This document shows positions 20,600 through 29,478 of a DNA stretch of 39,904 nt, in pieces. The translations under genes and the position numbers were made by a program. The stretch is from positions 1-39,904 of the IMG/VR virus record IMGVR_UViG_3300022562_000262. One strand, 5' to 3'. The DNA comes from a virus. A model generated the notes under the pieces. It was not told where the DNA came from. It saw only the letters and a list, made by a program, of their open reading frames with translations, and did not search any database. The first letter of the stretch is position 1, and each line of letters starts with the position of its first letter.

Positions 20600-21966
20600 T
20601 ACTGACCCAGGACACTAGCAGAAGCGCCCGCCCCATATTTTGCATCGAATTGGTCGCGTAGAGCCGGATTGGACTTAAGTGCATTGATGGCACGGGGATC
20701 AATATTTGGATGATTCCCAGCCGCAGACATATAATTTGTCCGCAATGTTTGCATCGCGTTTCTGTTGCCGGTCTTGATCGCGTTGGCTTCCTGCATAAGC
20801 TGCTGTGTAGCCGCCGACATTTGCCCCTTGCTATAACCCTCTCCCAACACTTCTAGGGCGTGATTGATGTTCTCTTGGTGGATTTGGCCGGTCGGGCTAA
20901 TCATGCGGGCATAAGCATTCGCCAGCGAGAAAACCGCTGCCTTCACCCGCGCCATATCGGCATTGCCGAGTTGTGTTGCGCCTTTTTGAATCAGTTTGTT
21001 CCACGGAACAATATTTGTCATCCCCGGAACTTTGGAATAGGTTTGATTTAATTGCTCGACCAACGGCCCCATTTCCTCAACGCCCTGGGTAACATTCGCA
21101 AGGCGAGTTCCAAGAGTCCTTTCAGAAGCCGTAAGACCTTGAAATTCAGCCATCCTGACGGCCTGCTGTCTCGGGCTAATACCCATTTCCTGCATTCTGC
21201 GGACAATCATCTTGCGCAATTCAACCACGTTCATCGCGCCGATTGCCGTGCGGCCAAGATTTTGCAATACGGATGGATCGCCGGCTATATATTGGTCGGC
21301 AAGTTGCCGAAGCGTACCCTCATCCATCTTGCCATTGGTGTTTTGCGTTATAACACCCGATTGTGTTCCGGGCGACGACGGAGCGCCGCCTGGGCCGGCA
21401 CCTAGAGCGGAAACCAATTCTCCACCCGGAGCTATTGCTTGCGGCTTCGCCAACTCCCCAAGCACCTGCGGGTTCAATGCCGCCGCATAAGCGAGCTTGG
21501 GACCGAGTTGGGGAAGAAGCGCGTCATAGGTCGCCTTCATCATCTGCATTCGCATACCGATAGGATCAGTACGCTGGCCCGTGGCAAGACCGCCAATCGC
21601 GTTTATGATACCGGCTATCGGGTTGCCGCCGCTGGTCAGGTTTGTTGCGCCTGCCTGTAGCCGTCCAAAGATGCCCGGAAGAATACCGGCTTCCGGTGGC
21701 CCCTCATTCTGTGGCTGATATTGCGCCGGCTTCGCTTGCGGTGGCAATTGTGCGGGAGCCTGCCCCGCTTGGGTCGCAAGCGATTTATCGGCCTGCGCTA
21801 CGGCCTGACCGGGGAACGCCTGCATTTGCCCAATGGGGCCGAGTGGAGAGATATTCATCGGTCCAGCACTAGGAGGCAAACCGGAGTCGCCACCAAGCCC
21901 CAGCATACTTAGCAGGCTGGTGTAGGATTGCGGATTGAATGCAAATGAATCGAGAAGGGAAGCCAT
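20599..21966 (-). CDS. internal virion/DNA ejection protein B, 455 residues
   Basis: Gln/Pro/Gly-rich first ~100 residues, then GATNLTSGGNPIAGIINAIGG, and a predominantly helical remainder (FQGLTASERTLGTRLANVTQ, ARVKAAVFSLANAYARM). No enzyme motif. Position between the tail lysozyme and nozzle side, and composition, fit a large podovirus ejection protein. Identification is contextual. Confidence 0.6.
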   Translation of the reverse strand: MASLLDSFAFNPQSYTSLLSMLGLGGDSGLPPSAGPMNISPLGPIGQMQAFPGQAVAQADKSLATQAGQAPAQLPPQAKPAQYQPQNEGPPEAGILPGIFGRLQAGATNLTSGGNPIAGIINAIGGLATGQRTDPIGMRMQMMKATYDALLPQLGPKLAYAAALNPQVLGELAKPQAIAPGGELVSALGAGPGGAPSSPGTQSGVITQNTNGKMDEGTLRQLADQYIAGDPSVLQNLGRTAIGAMNVVELRKMIVRRMQEMGISPRQQAVRMAEFQGLTASERTLGTRLANVTQGVEEMGPLVEQLNQTYSKVPGMTNIVPWNKLIQKGATQLGNADMARVKAAVFSLANAYARMISPTGQIHQENINHALEVLGEGYSKGQMSAATQQLMQEANAIKTGNRNAMQTLRTNYMSAAGNHPNIDPRAINALKSNPALRDQFDAKYGAGASASVLGQ

Positions 21967-21968
21967 AG

Positions 21969-22673
21969 TTATGCGCCCCAGCTAAACTTGAATGGACTCA
22001 TCCATTGCGCCCATGTCTGAGATAGCGGCTGAGTCGTGGTGCTTGTACCGCTGCTATTCGTCTGACCGCCAAGGCCGGCAATAGGCAACAACAATTGTTC
22101 CGTTGCCGCTGTGTTATTCACCATTCCGGGGATATTATTCGCTGTATTAAGCCCCGTTAGGGCATTTCCTAGAATGCCTTGATTAGTGGCGTTACCCGCC
22201 CCGTACAGAGAACTTTGCGCGCCGAGATAATTATTGGCGTTGGTATTGTATTGGTTCATCAACAATTGCGCTTCGCCCTGGGACAACCCACGGGCTAGAG
22301 CCTGTTGATTTAATCCCGAGTCCTGCCGACCGTTCGCGGCGAACATATCGTTAATCTGATTGGTAATATCAGAATTTAGCGTCTGCATGGCAGTCCCGAG
22401 ATAGGGATTGCTCATTGGGTCGAGATAGTTCGCATTCGTGAATGGAGACAAGCCCTGCGCATAGGTGTTGTAATAATCCTGCGCATTCTGATTATAGTTT
22501 GGTTGATTGGAAAGCAGGTTATTCGCCAAACCCGCTGTCTGCGGACTATAATCCGGCAACGTCGCGTTATTGGCTACGACATTGTTAACTAAATCAGTAA
22601 GCGGCTGCTGAGTCGGTCCCCAGGGCTGGCTTACCGTTTGGCTCTGCTGTTGGGATGAAGATTTGCCGCCCAT
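21969..22673 (-). CDS. probable virion ejection protein C, 234 residues
   Basis: Begins MGGKSSSQQQSQTVSQPWGP. Repeated Asn/Gln/Tyr-rich segments such as YYNTYAQGLSPF and LDPMSNPYLG, then the helix MFAANGRQDSGLNQQALARG. This layout is common in podophage proteins encoded just before ejection proteins. No membrane span. Function by analogy only. Confidence 0.6.
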   Translation of the reverse strand: MGGKSSSQQQSQTVSQPWGPTQQPLTDLVNNVVANNATLPDYSPQTAGLANNLLSNQPNYNQNAQDYYNTYAQGLSPFTNANYLDPMSNPYLGTAMQTLNSDITNQINDMFAANGRQDSGLNQQALARGLSQGEAQLLMNQYNTNANNYLGAQSSLYGAGNATNQGILGNALTGLNTANNIPGMVNNTAATEQLLLPIAGLGGQTNSSGTSTTTQPLSQTWAQWMSPFKFSWGA

Positions 22674-22675
22674 TT

Positions 22676-23020
22676 TTATCTCCCATTAGGCAGCGTAAGC
22701 AAATTAGGAGCTTGCGGCCTATTCTGAATACGCTGTAATGCTTGCTGCAACTGTTGCATTATTTGAGGGCTGTTCTGCACAAACGGCATTTGCATGAGTT
22801 GGTTGATGTAGTTCCCGCCGCCGGGAGCCCCGGTAAGTTGCGGCATCGCCGGTAACTGCGGAACTGCTGGTGTTACCGGCGCAGCACCGCGAAGATTCGG
22901 CAGGTTTGGCATATTCGGCATTTGAACCGGAGGCATACTCATTGGGGGTGTGGTCGGCGCAGAATAGTTCTGCGGACCAAACGGGTTCTGCGGTTGTGAG
23001 CTTCCAGTGTTTCCGCCCAT
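22676..23020 (-). CDS. Pro/Gln-rich small virion-associated protein, 114 residues
   Basis: Start chosen at ATG 23020, with AGAGGAAA upstream; an earlier in-frame start at 23044 lies inside the previous gene. The sequence is low-complexity (PMSMPPVQMPNMPNLPNLRG) with a helical Gln-rich end. Lies two bases from the ejection protein C start. Probably disordered; function unknown. Confidence 0.55.
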   Translation of the reverse strand: MGGNTGSSQPQNPFGPQNYSAPTTPPMSMPPVQMPNMPNLPNLRGAAPVTPAVPQLPAMPQLTGAPGGGNYINQLMQMPFVQNSPQIMQQLQQALQRIQNRPQAPNLLTLPNGR

Positions 23021-23021
23021 G

Positions 23022-23408
23022 TTATAATTTCCTCTCAAGCACAATGCAGGGCTGATGATAATCTTTGAGAATCCGGCGCCAGCCTTTGCGTCCTATGACC
23101 CTCATTCGCGAGCAACCTTCCGCCCGCGCGTAGCTTTCAATCTCGCTCAACTTGTGAATCCATAAATGCAGATCATGGCCACCAAGGGCGACAATCGTGC
23201 AAACGTCCTTGTTGACCTGGGTTACGATGGCCCCGAGTATTTGCCTGCCGTCCCACGCGCACCACAAAAGCGCATACTCGTTGAACAGGTCGCGTTCCAC
23301 GTCCTCAAACGGAGAGAAATCAACCTTATCCATCGCCAATTTGATGAACTTGGACACGCGCGGCCATATCTCGGGAAGCCTAAACGGATGAATGCAGACC
23401 GCTTTCAA
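23022..23408 (-). CDS. GNAT-like protein of the tail region
   Basis: 128 residues if TTG 23408 is used; it overlaps the previous stop as TTGA, mirroring ATGA elsewhere. A GTG at 23459 is the longer alternative. KAVCIHPFRLPEIWPRVSKF, then LWCAWDGRQILGAIVTQVN and EIESYARAEGCSRMRVIGRK, give the strand-helix order of a shortened acetyltransferase fold. Such proteins are recurrent between nozzle and ejection genes of podophages. The classical acetyl-CoA loop is weak, so it may have a structural or modified role. Confidence 0.6.
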   Translation of the reverse strand: MKAVCIHPFRLPEIWPRVSKFIKLAMDKVDFSPFEDVERDLFNEYALLWCAWDGRQILGAIVTQVNKDVCTIVALGGHDLHLWIHKLSEIESYARAEGCSRMRVIGRKGWRRILKDYHQPCIVLERKL

Positions 23409-23782
23409 TTCGCCGCGAGGATGATCCAATTCGTTCCGTCCGATTGTAATATGGCCCACTTACCAATCGTAGCCGCCAGTATCGCCGTTCCCGCCGTCGC
23501 GCTTCCTAACGGAGCGACGTTTGATGATGCGCTGTTGACTAACTGTGCGGCGTAGTTCTGGACATAAAGAATGCGACCGGGGACCGCCCCCGCAGATAGC
23601 AATGTCAATGTTATAGTCGCGGCCCCGTTGCATATAACCGAAGTATCTGACGGGAGCATGGTATAGCTCGCCGTAACCGTTACCGGGGCGTTCGTCCACC
23701 TACCGAGCAATTGCTGGACGGCGAACACGATCTTGGAAATAACCGTTTCGCCTGAGTTTAGATAGGGCGTAACGAAGGCCAT
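23405..23782 (-). CDS. tail-associated protein with fibre-like C-terminus
   Basis: 125 residues. After a helical start, beta-rich segments SYTMLPSDTSVICNGAATIT and the end GKWAILQSDGTNWIILAA resemble beta-sandwich caps in phage fibres and tail proteins. Overlaps the nozzle gene by one base. Probably attached to the tail tip or a fibre; exact role unknown. Confidence 0.6.
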   Translation of the reverse strand: MAFVTPYLNSGETVISKIVFAVQQLLGRWTNAPVTVTASYTMLPSDTSVICNGAATITLTLLSAGAVPGRILYVQNYAAQLVNSASSNVAPLGSATAGTAILAATIGKWAILQSDGTNWIILAAN

Positions 23783-25209
23783 TACTTCTCGCCCTCAATC
23801 GCAATATCCGGTTCCACCCCGGAGGCATAAGTCCAGCTCGCCGCAGCCGGTATTGTTATACGCGCCCTGGAGAACCGTGTACTAAAGCGTATCGGTATCA
23901 TGCCATCGGCACCCACGGTTTTAGCGGTGCCTGGACCATAAGTAGCAACGTCCGATTCGGTTTCTTGCTGTGAAGCCTGACCCTTGACGTTGGACGCATC
24001 AGTGATCGGTCGGAATCCTCTGACAAAAATCCGGCGACCCCCGGCACTATGCTGTGCGGTATCAAGAGTGGCCGCTAAATTGCTTCCCGTTAGGGTCTGC
24101 AATCTGTGCGATGTATTTACTATGCCAATATCGAATTGGCCCTGGCTACCGCTTCCGGTTGATGTAGCAAGGGGCCCAAGATATTCCCCGGTTACGGAAG
24201 CCCTAGACCATCTTTCCAATTGCCAATCATAGACCAATATTTTGTCGAATTGACCTGTTGTGGCGCTGTTTGAAGGATAGCTCCAATAAACTCTCGGCTT
24301 GTGGGTATCTGCGATACCAATAAATAGAGCCGATTGAGCAACGGAGCTGAAACCGCCGTAATCGTCATAGAATGTGCGGTCTATCTTTTCTTTTCCTATT
24401 GCAATCGGGTAGCCGCCGGGTAAAAGCATTTTGAAACCTGACGGAGAATAGAAAAATATCCTGTCACCCGCCTGGACTGCTGAATACATCGCAAGCGGGT
24501 GAACGCCGTCATTCTGCGCTATTCTTTCAATGCTGAATACATACGGAGATCCGGGTGCGAAATTCATCCTCCGTATGGAATAATCTTGTAGAATAGTGCC
24601 GTATTCACCGCCGACAACGCCGCGCACAAGGCCGCCGTCCGCAATGTCCTGATAATCAGATTGGCTTACGCCGCTTGTCCATGTCGTCGTCGCGTTCAAT
24701 CCAGACCATTGAATGCGGTAGCCATTCGGCGAAAGAACATTGGAAAGAACAACGAATCTGTTGACTATGGCAATAGAGCCGGCACTGGGTGGTGAGCCAC
24801 CAAGATCAGCGAATGCGCTACTGGAGGTCATATCATAGACCTGTGGCGCGGTATTTTGCTGTACGGCAAAAACGTAGTTATTGAATTGGGCAAACTGCCA
24901 ATTCATCCCGGTAGGTGGTGCAGTATAAGCAACACCACCCTTGGAAACATCAGTCCAGTTCCAAACTCCGGTATTTACATAAAGTCTATTGGCAGTTGTT
25001 GCCACAAACACCAACATGGTTCCGTCATTTTTAATGGCCGTGAAAAGACCGTTGACGGAAGCGCCAAGTACATTCGCCCAAGACCCTGTAGCTCCTGGGA
25101 ATGGACCATAGCCGTCACCCTGGGGCAACACGCCGTCGATATTGTCCGAATGCTGGCCCTCGTAATCCGCAACATCGGGCCGCCATTCACCGAACGGCAG
25201 GAAAGTCAT
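23782..25209 (-). CDS. tail nozzle/hub protein
   Basis: 475 residues, nearly all beta, with many short aromatic-rich repeats (NWQFAQFNNYVFAVQQNTAP, NGYRIQWSGLNATTTW, YGTILQDYSIRRMNFAPGSP, RVYWSYPSN). This is the propeller-like plan of podovirus nozzle proteins (P22 gp10, SU10 nozzle), a ring below the adaptor that channels DNA. Location after the adaptor matches. Confidence 0.75.
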   Translation of the reverse strand: MTFLPFGEWRPDVADYEGQHSDNIDGVLPQGDGYGPFPGATGSWANVLGASVNGLFTAIKNDGTMLVFVATTANRLYVNTGVWNWTDVSKGGVAYTAPPTGMNWQFAQFNNYVFAVQQNTAPQVYDMTSSSAFADLGGSPPSAGSIAIVNRFVVLSNVLSPNGYRIQWSGLNATTTWTSGVSQSDYQDIADGGLVRGVVGGEYGTILQDYSIRRMNFAPGSPYVFSIERIAQNDGVHPLAMYSAVQAGDRIFFYSPSGFKMLLPGGYPIAIGKEKIDRTFYDDYGGFSSVAQSALFIGIADTHKPRVYWSYPSNSATTGQFDKILVYDWQLERWSRASVTGEYLGPLATSTGSGSQGQFDIGIVNTSHRLQTLTGSNLAATLDTAQHSAGGRRIFVRGFRPITDASNVKGQASQQETESDVATYGPGTAKTVGADGMIPIRFSTRFSRARITIPAAASWTYASGVEPDIAIEGEK

Positions 25210-26045
25210 GGGGTAACACCGATCACGCGCACAGCAGACGGACCGCGTGTTTTGCTGTCAAAATTATTTATTTCGGCCAAGAGTTCATCCCGACGCGCCT
25301 TCATCAAAGATGCGTTCTCTGGATCTTTCTGAAAAACATATCCTTCACACAGAGCGCCGAACAGATAAACATCGGGCCATGCCGTCATTAGCCAATTAAC
25401 AGAACCGGATACAAGGGAACCTATCGTTTGATAATATTCAAATTCGATATTGCCAGTTCCAGTCGGCATTATTATTAGATTTGACCCCTCGATTGAAAAA
25501 TATTGGGGGCTGCCCGAAGGTCTTGACGGGTAAAGATTCCTCAATGCGGACGGGTGGACATATTCAAGATCATTAGTAGGTGATCCCATATATGTCACGC
25601 GCCTCCAAGCGAGGTAATCACTTGGTAACGAAGCAATACCGGCAAACTCAGTTATTGATCCACCGGATGTATAAGCGTTCGTGAAAGTGGAATTTTGCAG
25701 GTCAACTGTCGTGCTGGTTATACGAGTAATGAGCCAATAACCGTTTGCCTCAGTTGTACCACCTACGCCAGTAACATAAACCTCATCGCCAGTCGCCAAC
25801 GTCGTATTGCTCGTAACCGTTAGGCGGATTGCACCGCCCCCGTTGTCCGCCGCATTGCTGATTGTAAGGGCTGTCGGGTTTGATGGAGTAAGAAGCGTGG
25901 TTGATTCCATTTGCCGAACGCGCAAAGTACGGTTAGCCACTGCCTCAAAAATAGTTACCCAATCAGAATAGTAGCTCGTGAGGTCAGAACGCCCAAGCCA
26001 ATTCGTGATGGCGGTGGTCAAACCTGAATAATTGGTCAAGCTCAT
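25206..26045 (-). CDS. head-tail adaptor protein with inserted beta domain
   Basis: 279 residues. The start YSGLTTAITNWLGRSDLTSY followed by IFEAVANRTLRVRQME, and the late segment WPDVYLFGALCEGYVFQKDP, are the helical adaptor (SU10 adaptor/P22 gp4-like) that binds portal. Between them, residues ~60-133 (TGDEVYVTGVGGTTEANGYW, TSGGSI) look like an E1-FCCH-type beta insertion seen in other phage structural proteins. Overlaps the nozzle start by ATGA. Confidence 0.75.
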   Translation of the reverse strand: MSLTNYSGLTTAITNWLGRSDLTSYYSDWVTIFEAVANRTLRVRQMESTTLLTPSNPTALTISNAADNGGGAIRLTVTSNTTLATGDEVYVTGVGGTTEANGYWLITRITSTTVDLQNSTFTNAYTSGGSITEFAGIASLPSDYLAWRRVTYMGSPTNDLEYVHPSALRNLYPSRPSGSPQYFSIEGSNLIIMPTGTGNIEFEYYQTIGSLVSGSVNWLMTAWPDVYLFGALCEGYVFQKDPENASLMKARRDELLAEINNFDSKTRGPSAVRVIGVTP

Positions 26046-26362
26046 TTATCGACCCTCAGCCATTTCCAATCCGGGTCTTGCAGCTTGCGTTTCACAAGAC
26101 GATCCATTTCGTCGCCAAACAGTTTTATGGTCAGGTTGCCACGTTCCCATTCCTCATTGAGCCATCGTTCTAGGATGACATTGGGAATGGATGCGACGTG
26201 CCTGCCCCAATCGCTTTTCTGCGGCATAGAACGAAGGTTCTTGTTTCGTTCTAATATATCTTCTACGTCTTGAACGCGCTCCATTGTGAGTTCGCGTTCG
26301 CTGTGTCGATAGTGCAGCCTTGTTTCCACTTCCCCCGGAATAGTCAGGAGTTGGGGAATCAT
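26042..26362 (-). CDS. conserved podophage head-region protein, 106 residues
   Basis: TRLHYRHSERELTMERVQDV, DILERNKNLR, WGRHVASIPNVILERWLNE then RKLQDPDWKWLRV is a recurrent pattern in phages with SU10-like capsids, encoded between capsid/decoration and adaptor genes. Helical, soluble. Possible head-completion or assembly factor; function not established. Confidence 0.7.
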   Translation of the reverse strand: MIPQLLTIPGEVETRLHYRHSERELTMERVQDVEDILERNKNLRSMPQKSDWGRHVASIPNVILERWLNEEWERGNLTIKLFGDEMDRLVKRKLQDPDWKWLRVDK

Positions 26363-26676
26363 CAGGACAACTCAGTAACCCACATCGTTCCAGCGGTCGC
26401 CGTTACCAGTCCGTTGGTCGATGCCTCGATGGCGGAAATTCTCTGCCCCGGCGTGACCGTCACATATTCGGGGAAGTTTGCCGGCAGAAACGGGTCGGAG
26501 GTTGTCGCTGTCTGCGCACCATCGCCGATTTTGTAGTGGGCCGCCGAATTGGCGACCAATCGGATTTGATACGTCTCCGCACCGAACGCATTGGTAATAG
26601 CCGCGCTGGCCGCTGTATAAGCAATCGTCTGCGTAGTGCCGACGCGCGAGGAATGTTGCTTCTCAAAAAAGGACAT
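26362..26676 (-). CDS. small beta-rich head protein, 104 residues
   Basis: Beta-sandwich-like composition (AETYQIRLVANSAAHYKIGD, PEYVTVTPGQRISAIEAS). Encoded between two hairpins and the adaptor block, near the decoration protein, so a capsid decoration or head-completion role is likely. Start preceded by GGGAACG. No named family. Confidence 0.6.
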   Translation of the reverse strand: MSFFEKQHSSRVGTTQTIAYTAASAAITNAFGAETYQIRLVANSAAHYKIGDGAQTATTSDPFLPANFPEYVTVTPGQRISAIEASTNGLVTATAGTMWVTELS

Positions 26677-26696
26677 GTTCGTTCCCTAAAGAGGAA

Positions 26697-26719
26697 CGGC
26701 GCGGTTATTAGCCGCGCCG
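26697..26719 (-). terminator. hairpin downstream of decoration gene
   Basis: On the minus strand CGGCGCGG, a seven-base loop, then CCGCGCCG; no long U tract follows. A second small stem (GTTCC/GGAAC) follows at about 26679-26696. May act as a partial terminator or an RNA-processing/stability barrier. Confidence 0.5.
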
Positions 26720-26724
26720 CTAAA

Positions 26725-27084
26725 TTAAGCCTGCTTCTGTATGCGAGCGAAACAAGCCCCGGTTACGGTCCCCGTCGCGCCGGCCGGTGTGAAGGAAATC
26801 ACATCGTCCTCCGCAACAAGATTGGCCGCAGTCGGGCTTGCCGTAAACAGTGAGCCGGCAGAGCCGCCGGTAACGCTGACCGCGCCGCCGGTAATAGCAG
26901 TGCCATTGATCGCGGTAGTAACCGTCGATGTTCCGGTGACAGCGCCATTCTGAATAACGCCGACTTCCAGAATCTTGCCACGGCATGGAGCGTGGGCATA
27001 CGCCACGATGGGAGTTCCACCGAGGCTGGATGAATATGCCGTAACCTCTACAACCGTTAGCGGGAAATTATTGGTCAGAGCCAT
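26725..27084 (-). CDS. capsid decoration-like protein, 119 residues
   Basis: Entirely beta-strand-like with Ala/Thr/Gly-rich repeats (VEVTAYSSSLGGTPIVAYAH, GTSTVTTAINGTAITGGAVS, LVAEDDVISFTPAG). Directly after the major capsid gene and bounded by hairpins, with AGGAG upstream of ATG. Fits a decoration or head-stabilising protein made in high amount. Confidence 0.65.
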   Translation of the reverse strand: MALTNNFPLTVVEVTAYSSSLGGTPIVAYAHAPCRGKILEVGVIQNGAVTGTSTVTTAINGTAITGGAVSVTGGSAGSLFTASPTAANLVAEDDVISFTPAGATGTVTGACFARIQKQA

Positions 27085-27104
27085 TGTGTTCTCCTAAATG
27101 AATA

Positions 27105-27127
27105 GGGGCAGCCACAAGGACTGCCCC
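27105..27127 (-). terminator. strong hairpin after the major capsid gene
   Basis: On the minus strand GGGGCAGTCC, loop TTGT, then GGCTGCCCC, followed by a weakly T-rich stretch. Lies between capsid and decoration genes. Likely attenuates transcription or protects the capsid message. Confidence 0.6.
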
Positions 27128-27148
27128 TCGCCTGTTATGGCTCCGTTA

Positions 27149-28102
27149 TTACGACGTGGTGAGGTCGAACACGCCGCCGCTCGACTTCTCGTTGCGGGCC
27201 TCAAGGGCAAACTCCGAGAGGATTTCCTTCTTCACGCTGTCGCCAGTGATCGACAACGGAATGGAAACCAGCTTGCGGCCATTCAGGTAGGCAACCGCCC
27301 ACATATCCATTTGCAGAACAAGGCAATCGCGCGAGCGGCTGAAACGATTCGGAACAACTTTGAGAGTGCCGAAATCGCTTTCATATGCGTCAACCGCCGC
27401 AGTGATCTTCTTGGTCTTGGTGTCCTCAATCGGGGACGCGCGGCCAGTGAAGGTCGAGAACTGCTGCTTGTTGAACGCGCCCACCATGATAACGTCCGGT
27501 TTGCCGCCGGAAGTCCAGATGGAATTGAGAACGCTCTTAAGTTGAGCCTCCGTGAATGCCCGCTGGGTGCCGTCCGTGCGGGTGGCCGCTCCGTCAGCGG
27601 TGGCCGGATTTGCAGCTGCGCCCGTGCCAATGCTGGTGTTCGTCTTGATCCATGACAGAATCGAGGCGGTCTGGCGCGGAGAGTCGGTCGTTACCTTGGC
27701 GTTGTTGGAGCCAACGAGATAAGTCTCGTTGTCGCGCTTCAACTCCAGACCTTTCAGCATTTCCTGATAGGCCATTTCGTCGTCGCGGCCGGCGTGTTCC
27801 ACCGCCTGCTGCGAGCCTGACACAACCGGGACTTTCCGGGCTATCTGGCAAGTATTGGCAAGGCGGACGGTCGCCGTCGCGCTGTCACCCGTGGCGTCGT
27901 CGCCTTCGAGCTGGAAGTTCGTGGCAACGGCAGTAGCGAGAGCCTGAGTCTGCCATTCATGCGTTACGCTGGTGGCTTTGGTGGTATCGGCACCCGTGAC
28001 AAACGGGGTGTCGGTCGGATCAATGCGATAGATCATGTCCGACAAATCTTCACGGTTGCCAATGGCAGCCGTGGTTTTGAAGGTTCCGGTAGGTGCTGTC
28101 AT
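27149..28102 (-). CDS. major capsid protein, SU10/DUF5309 type
   Basis: 317 residues. The opening TYKT-like segment TGTFKTTAAIGNREDLSDMI, then YRIDPTDTPF, EWQTQAL, NTCQIARKVPVVSGSQQAVE and GRDDEMAYQEMLKGLELKRD are characteristic of the SU10 major-capsid family (HK97 fold). WTSGGKPDVIMVGAFNKQQF and the end ALEARNEKSSGGVFDLTTS also match. It builds the icosahedral shell. Length is usual. Directly downstream of the scaffold gene. Confidence 0.92.
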   Translation of the reverse strand: MTAPTGTFKTTAAIGNREDLSDMIYRIDPTDTPFVTGADTTKATSVTHEWQTQALATAVATNFQLEGDDATGDSATATVRLANTCQIARKVPVVSGSQQAVEHAGRDDEMAYQEMLKGLELKRDNETYLVGSNNAKVTTDSPRQTASILSWIKTNTSIGTGAAANPATADGAATRTDGTQRAFTEAQLKSVLNSIWTSGGKPDVIMVGAFNKQQFSTFTGRASPIEDTKTKKITAAVDAYESDFGTLKVVPNRFSRSRDCLVLQMDMWAVAYLNGRKLVSIPLSITGDSVKKEILSEFALEARNEKSSGGVFDLTTS

Positions 28103-28103
28103 T

Positions 28104-29171
28104 TTATCCTCTTGCGCGTCTGCGAGCTACCAAGAGCTTCGCCATATCGCGCGGGTTGTTGGTTTCACTTGCCATCTTTTCGAGGGCGCGAAGTTCTGCA
28201 TCTGCCGTACTGACGCGGACCCCCGGAGTTCCGGGTTTCAACACGGGTGGCAACGGTTTCGGTGCCGGTTTTGCTGCTTGCGCCTTTGCCTGATCGTAAA
28301 GCGCGGCCTTCAACATGATTTCCTGGGCCGCTGCCGTGCGATAAGCCGGCGTATTCCAAGCCTGCATTGCCTCTTGTTTCGTCAAACCATGCGCCTGCAA
28401 GGTGGAAAGCACGGCCTCGCCGGCCTTTCGTAGCTTATCCGGGTCTTGCAATTCGGGGTGGTTATCGAGGAATTTCTTGTCCTCTTGCTCGACAAAAGCC
28501 TGCCATTGCTGTTGCTGTTGCGCGGTCTGCCGTTCTTGCGCAGACTTCATTTCCTGTTGGACGGCAGCAATTTTCTTTTGCTGGGCGTCCCATAGGGCGT
28601 AACGCGGCCAGTCCTCGCGGGCCAGTTTTTCAACGTCCGCCATTGTCTTGACGTCCGAAAACTCGCCCTGTTGCTGGTCTTGCAATGTTTGCAATAGTGC
28701 AGGTAATGCTTGCTCGTAGCTTAACCTAGCTTGTTCCGCTGCTTGTTCTCGTGCTGTCAGCCCTTTCAGTTTTTCGGCTTGCTCGTTTTGAGCTCTACGA
28801 AGGGCGGTTTCGCGTTCCTGTTCACGTCGCGCAATCTTCTCCTGCGCTTCGCGAGGGTAGGTCGCAAATTCCTCCTTGTCCGCTTTGCTCCATGACCTGG
28901 GCGGTTCGATGGGCGGCATTTCTGCCGGTTCTTGCGCTTCGGTCGTTTCGCCGGGATCCTCCGTTGGAGGGGCGGCTTCTTCAACTTGCGTTGATTCTTC
29001 TGTCGGCTCTGCTGCGGGTTCCGCGCTCGCCGGTTCCGGGTTGTCCCGGTTGAAACGTATATTCGATAATTCTTTGGCCGCTTCGTTAGCGGATTGGTAT
29101 GATGCGCCAGTATCAGCCGGGGTGATGACAGGGATTACGCTGCCATCAGGGGCGGTATGAACGTCAGACAT
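28104..29171 (-). CDS. scaffolding protein
   Basis: 355 residues. Acidic, Pro/Glu-rich disordered first ~90 residues (AEPAAEPTEESTQVEEAAPP), a PRSWSKADKEEFATYPREAQ entry to a long coiled coil rich in Gln/Glu/Ala, and a basic end (LLVARRRARG) for capsid contact. This is the standard scaffold design, and it precedes the capsid gene by one base. It shapes procapsids and is lost before packaging. Confidence 0.85.
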   Translation of the reverse strand: MSDVHTAPDGSVIPVITPADTGASYQSANEAAKELSNIRFNRDNPEPASAEPAAEPTEESTQVEEAAPPTEDPGETTEAQEPAEMPPIEPPRSWSKADKEEFATYPREAQEKIARREQERETALRRAQNEQAEKLKGLTAREQAAEQARLSYEQALPALLQTLQDQQQGEFSDVKTMADVEKLAREDWPRYALWDAQQKKIAAVQQEMKSAQERQTAQQQQQWQAFVEQEDKKFLDNHPELQDPDKLRKAGEAVLSTLQAHGLTKQEAMQAWNTPAYRTAAAQEIMLKAALYDQAKAQAAKPAPKPLPPVLKPGTPGVRVSTADAELRALEKMASETNNPRDMAKLLVARRRARG

Positions 29172-29184
29172 TAAATCTCCTTGG

Positions 29185-29478
29185 TTAAGCGACCTTCAAT
29201 TTCCTGTTTTGCCTATCTGCAATCGCGTCAATTTCGTGCTGGGCAACTTTCCCGTCATTCACCGCGCTAATCAGCGCATTGCGTACTTTGCCGACCAATT
29301 GGAGGGCTTGCCAAAGGCGCTCACGCGAACCCGAATCTTCGATCCCGGTCGCTCTCCAAGCGGCAATAAAATCGTTTTCCAAACTAAAGAATGCGCCATT
29401 CAGCATTTCATCGCGCAACAATGATTCGGCGTGTTTTGCTTTTCTTATTTGTTCGTCCAGCTTGACGGTATCCGTCAT
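29185..29478 (-). CDS. conserved hypothetical protein, 97 residues
   Basis: Helical, with SLENDFIAAWRATGIEDSGS and ERLWQALQLVGKVRNALISA, a combination seen in short podophage proteins encoded just before scaffold genes. May be a chaperone or minor head factor. Overlaps the fibre gene stop by ATGA. Confidence 0.6.
   Translation of the reverse strand: MTDTVKLDEQIRKAKHAESLLRDEMLNGAFFSLENDFIAAWRATGIEDSGSRERLWQALQLVGKVRNALISAVNDGKVAQHEIDAIADRQNRKLKVA

Noticed and set aside
27098-27655. Plus-strand open frame of 185 codons
   Set aside because: Antisense to the firmly identified major capsid gene.
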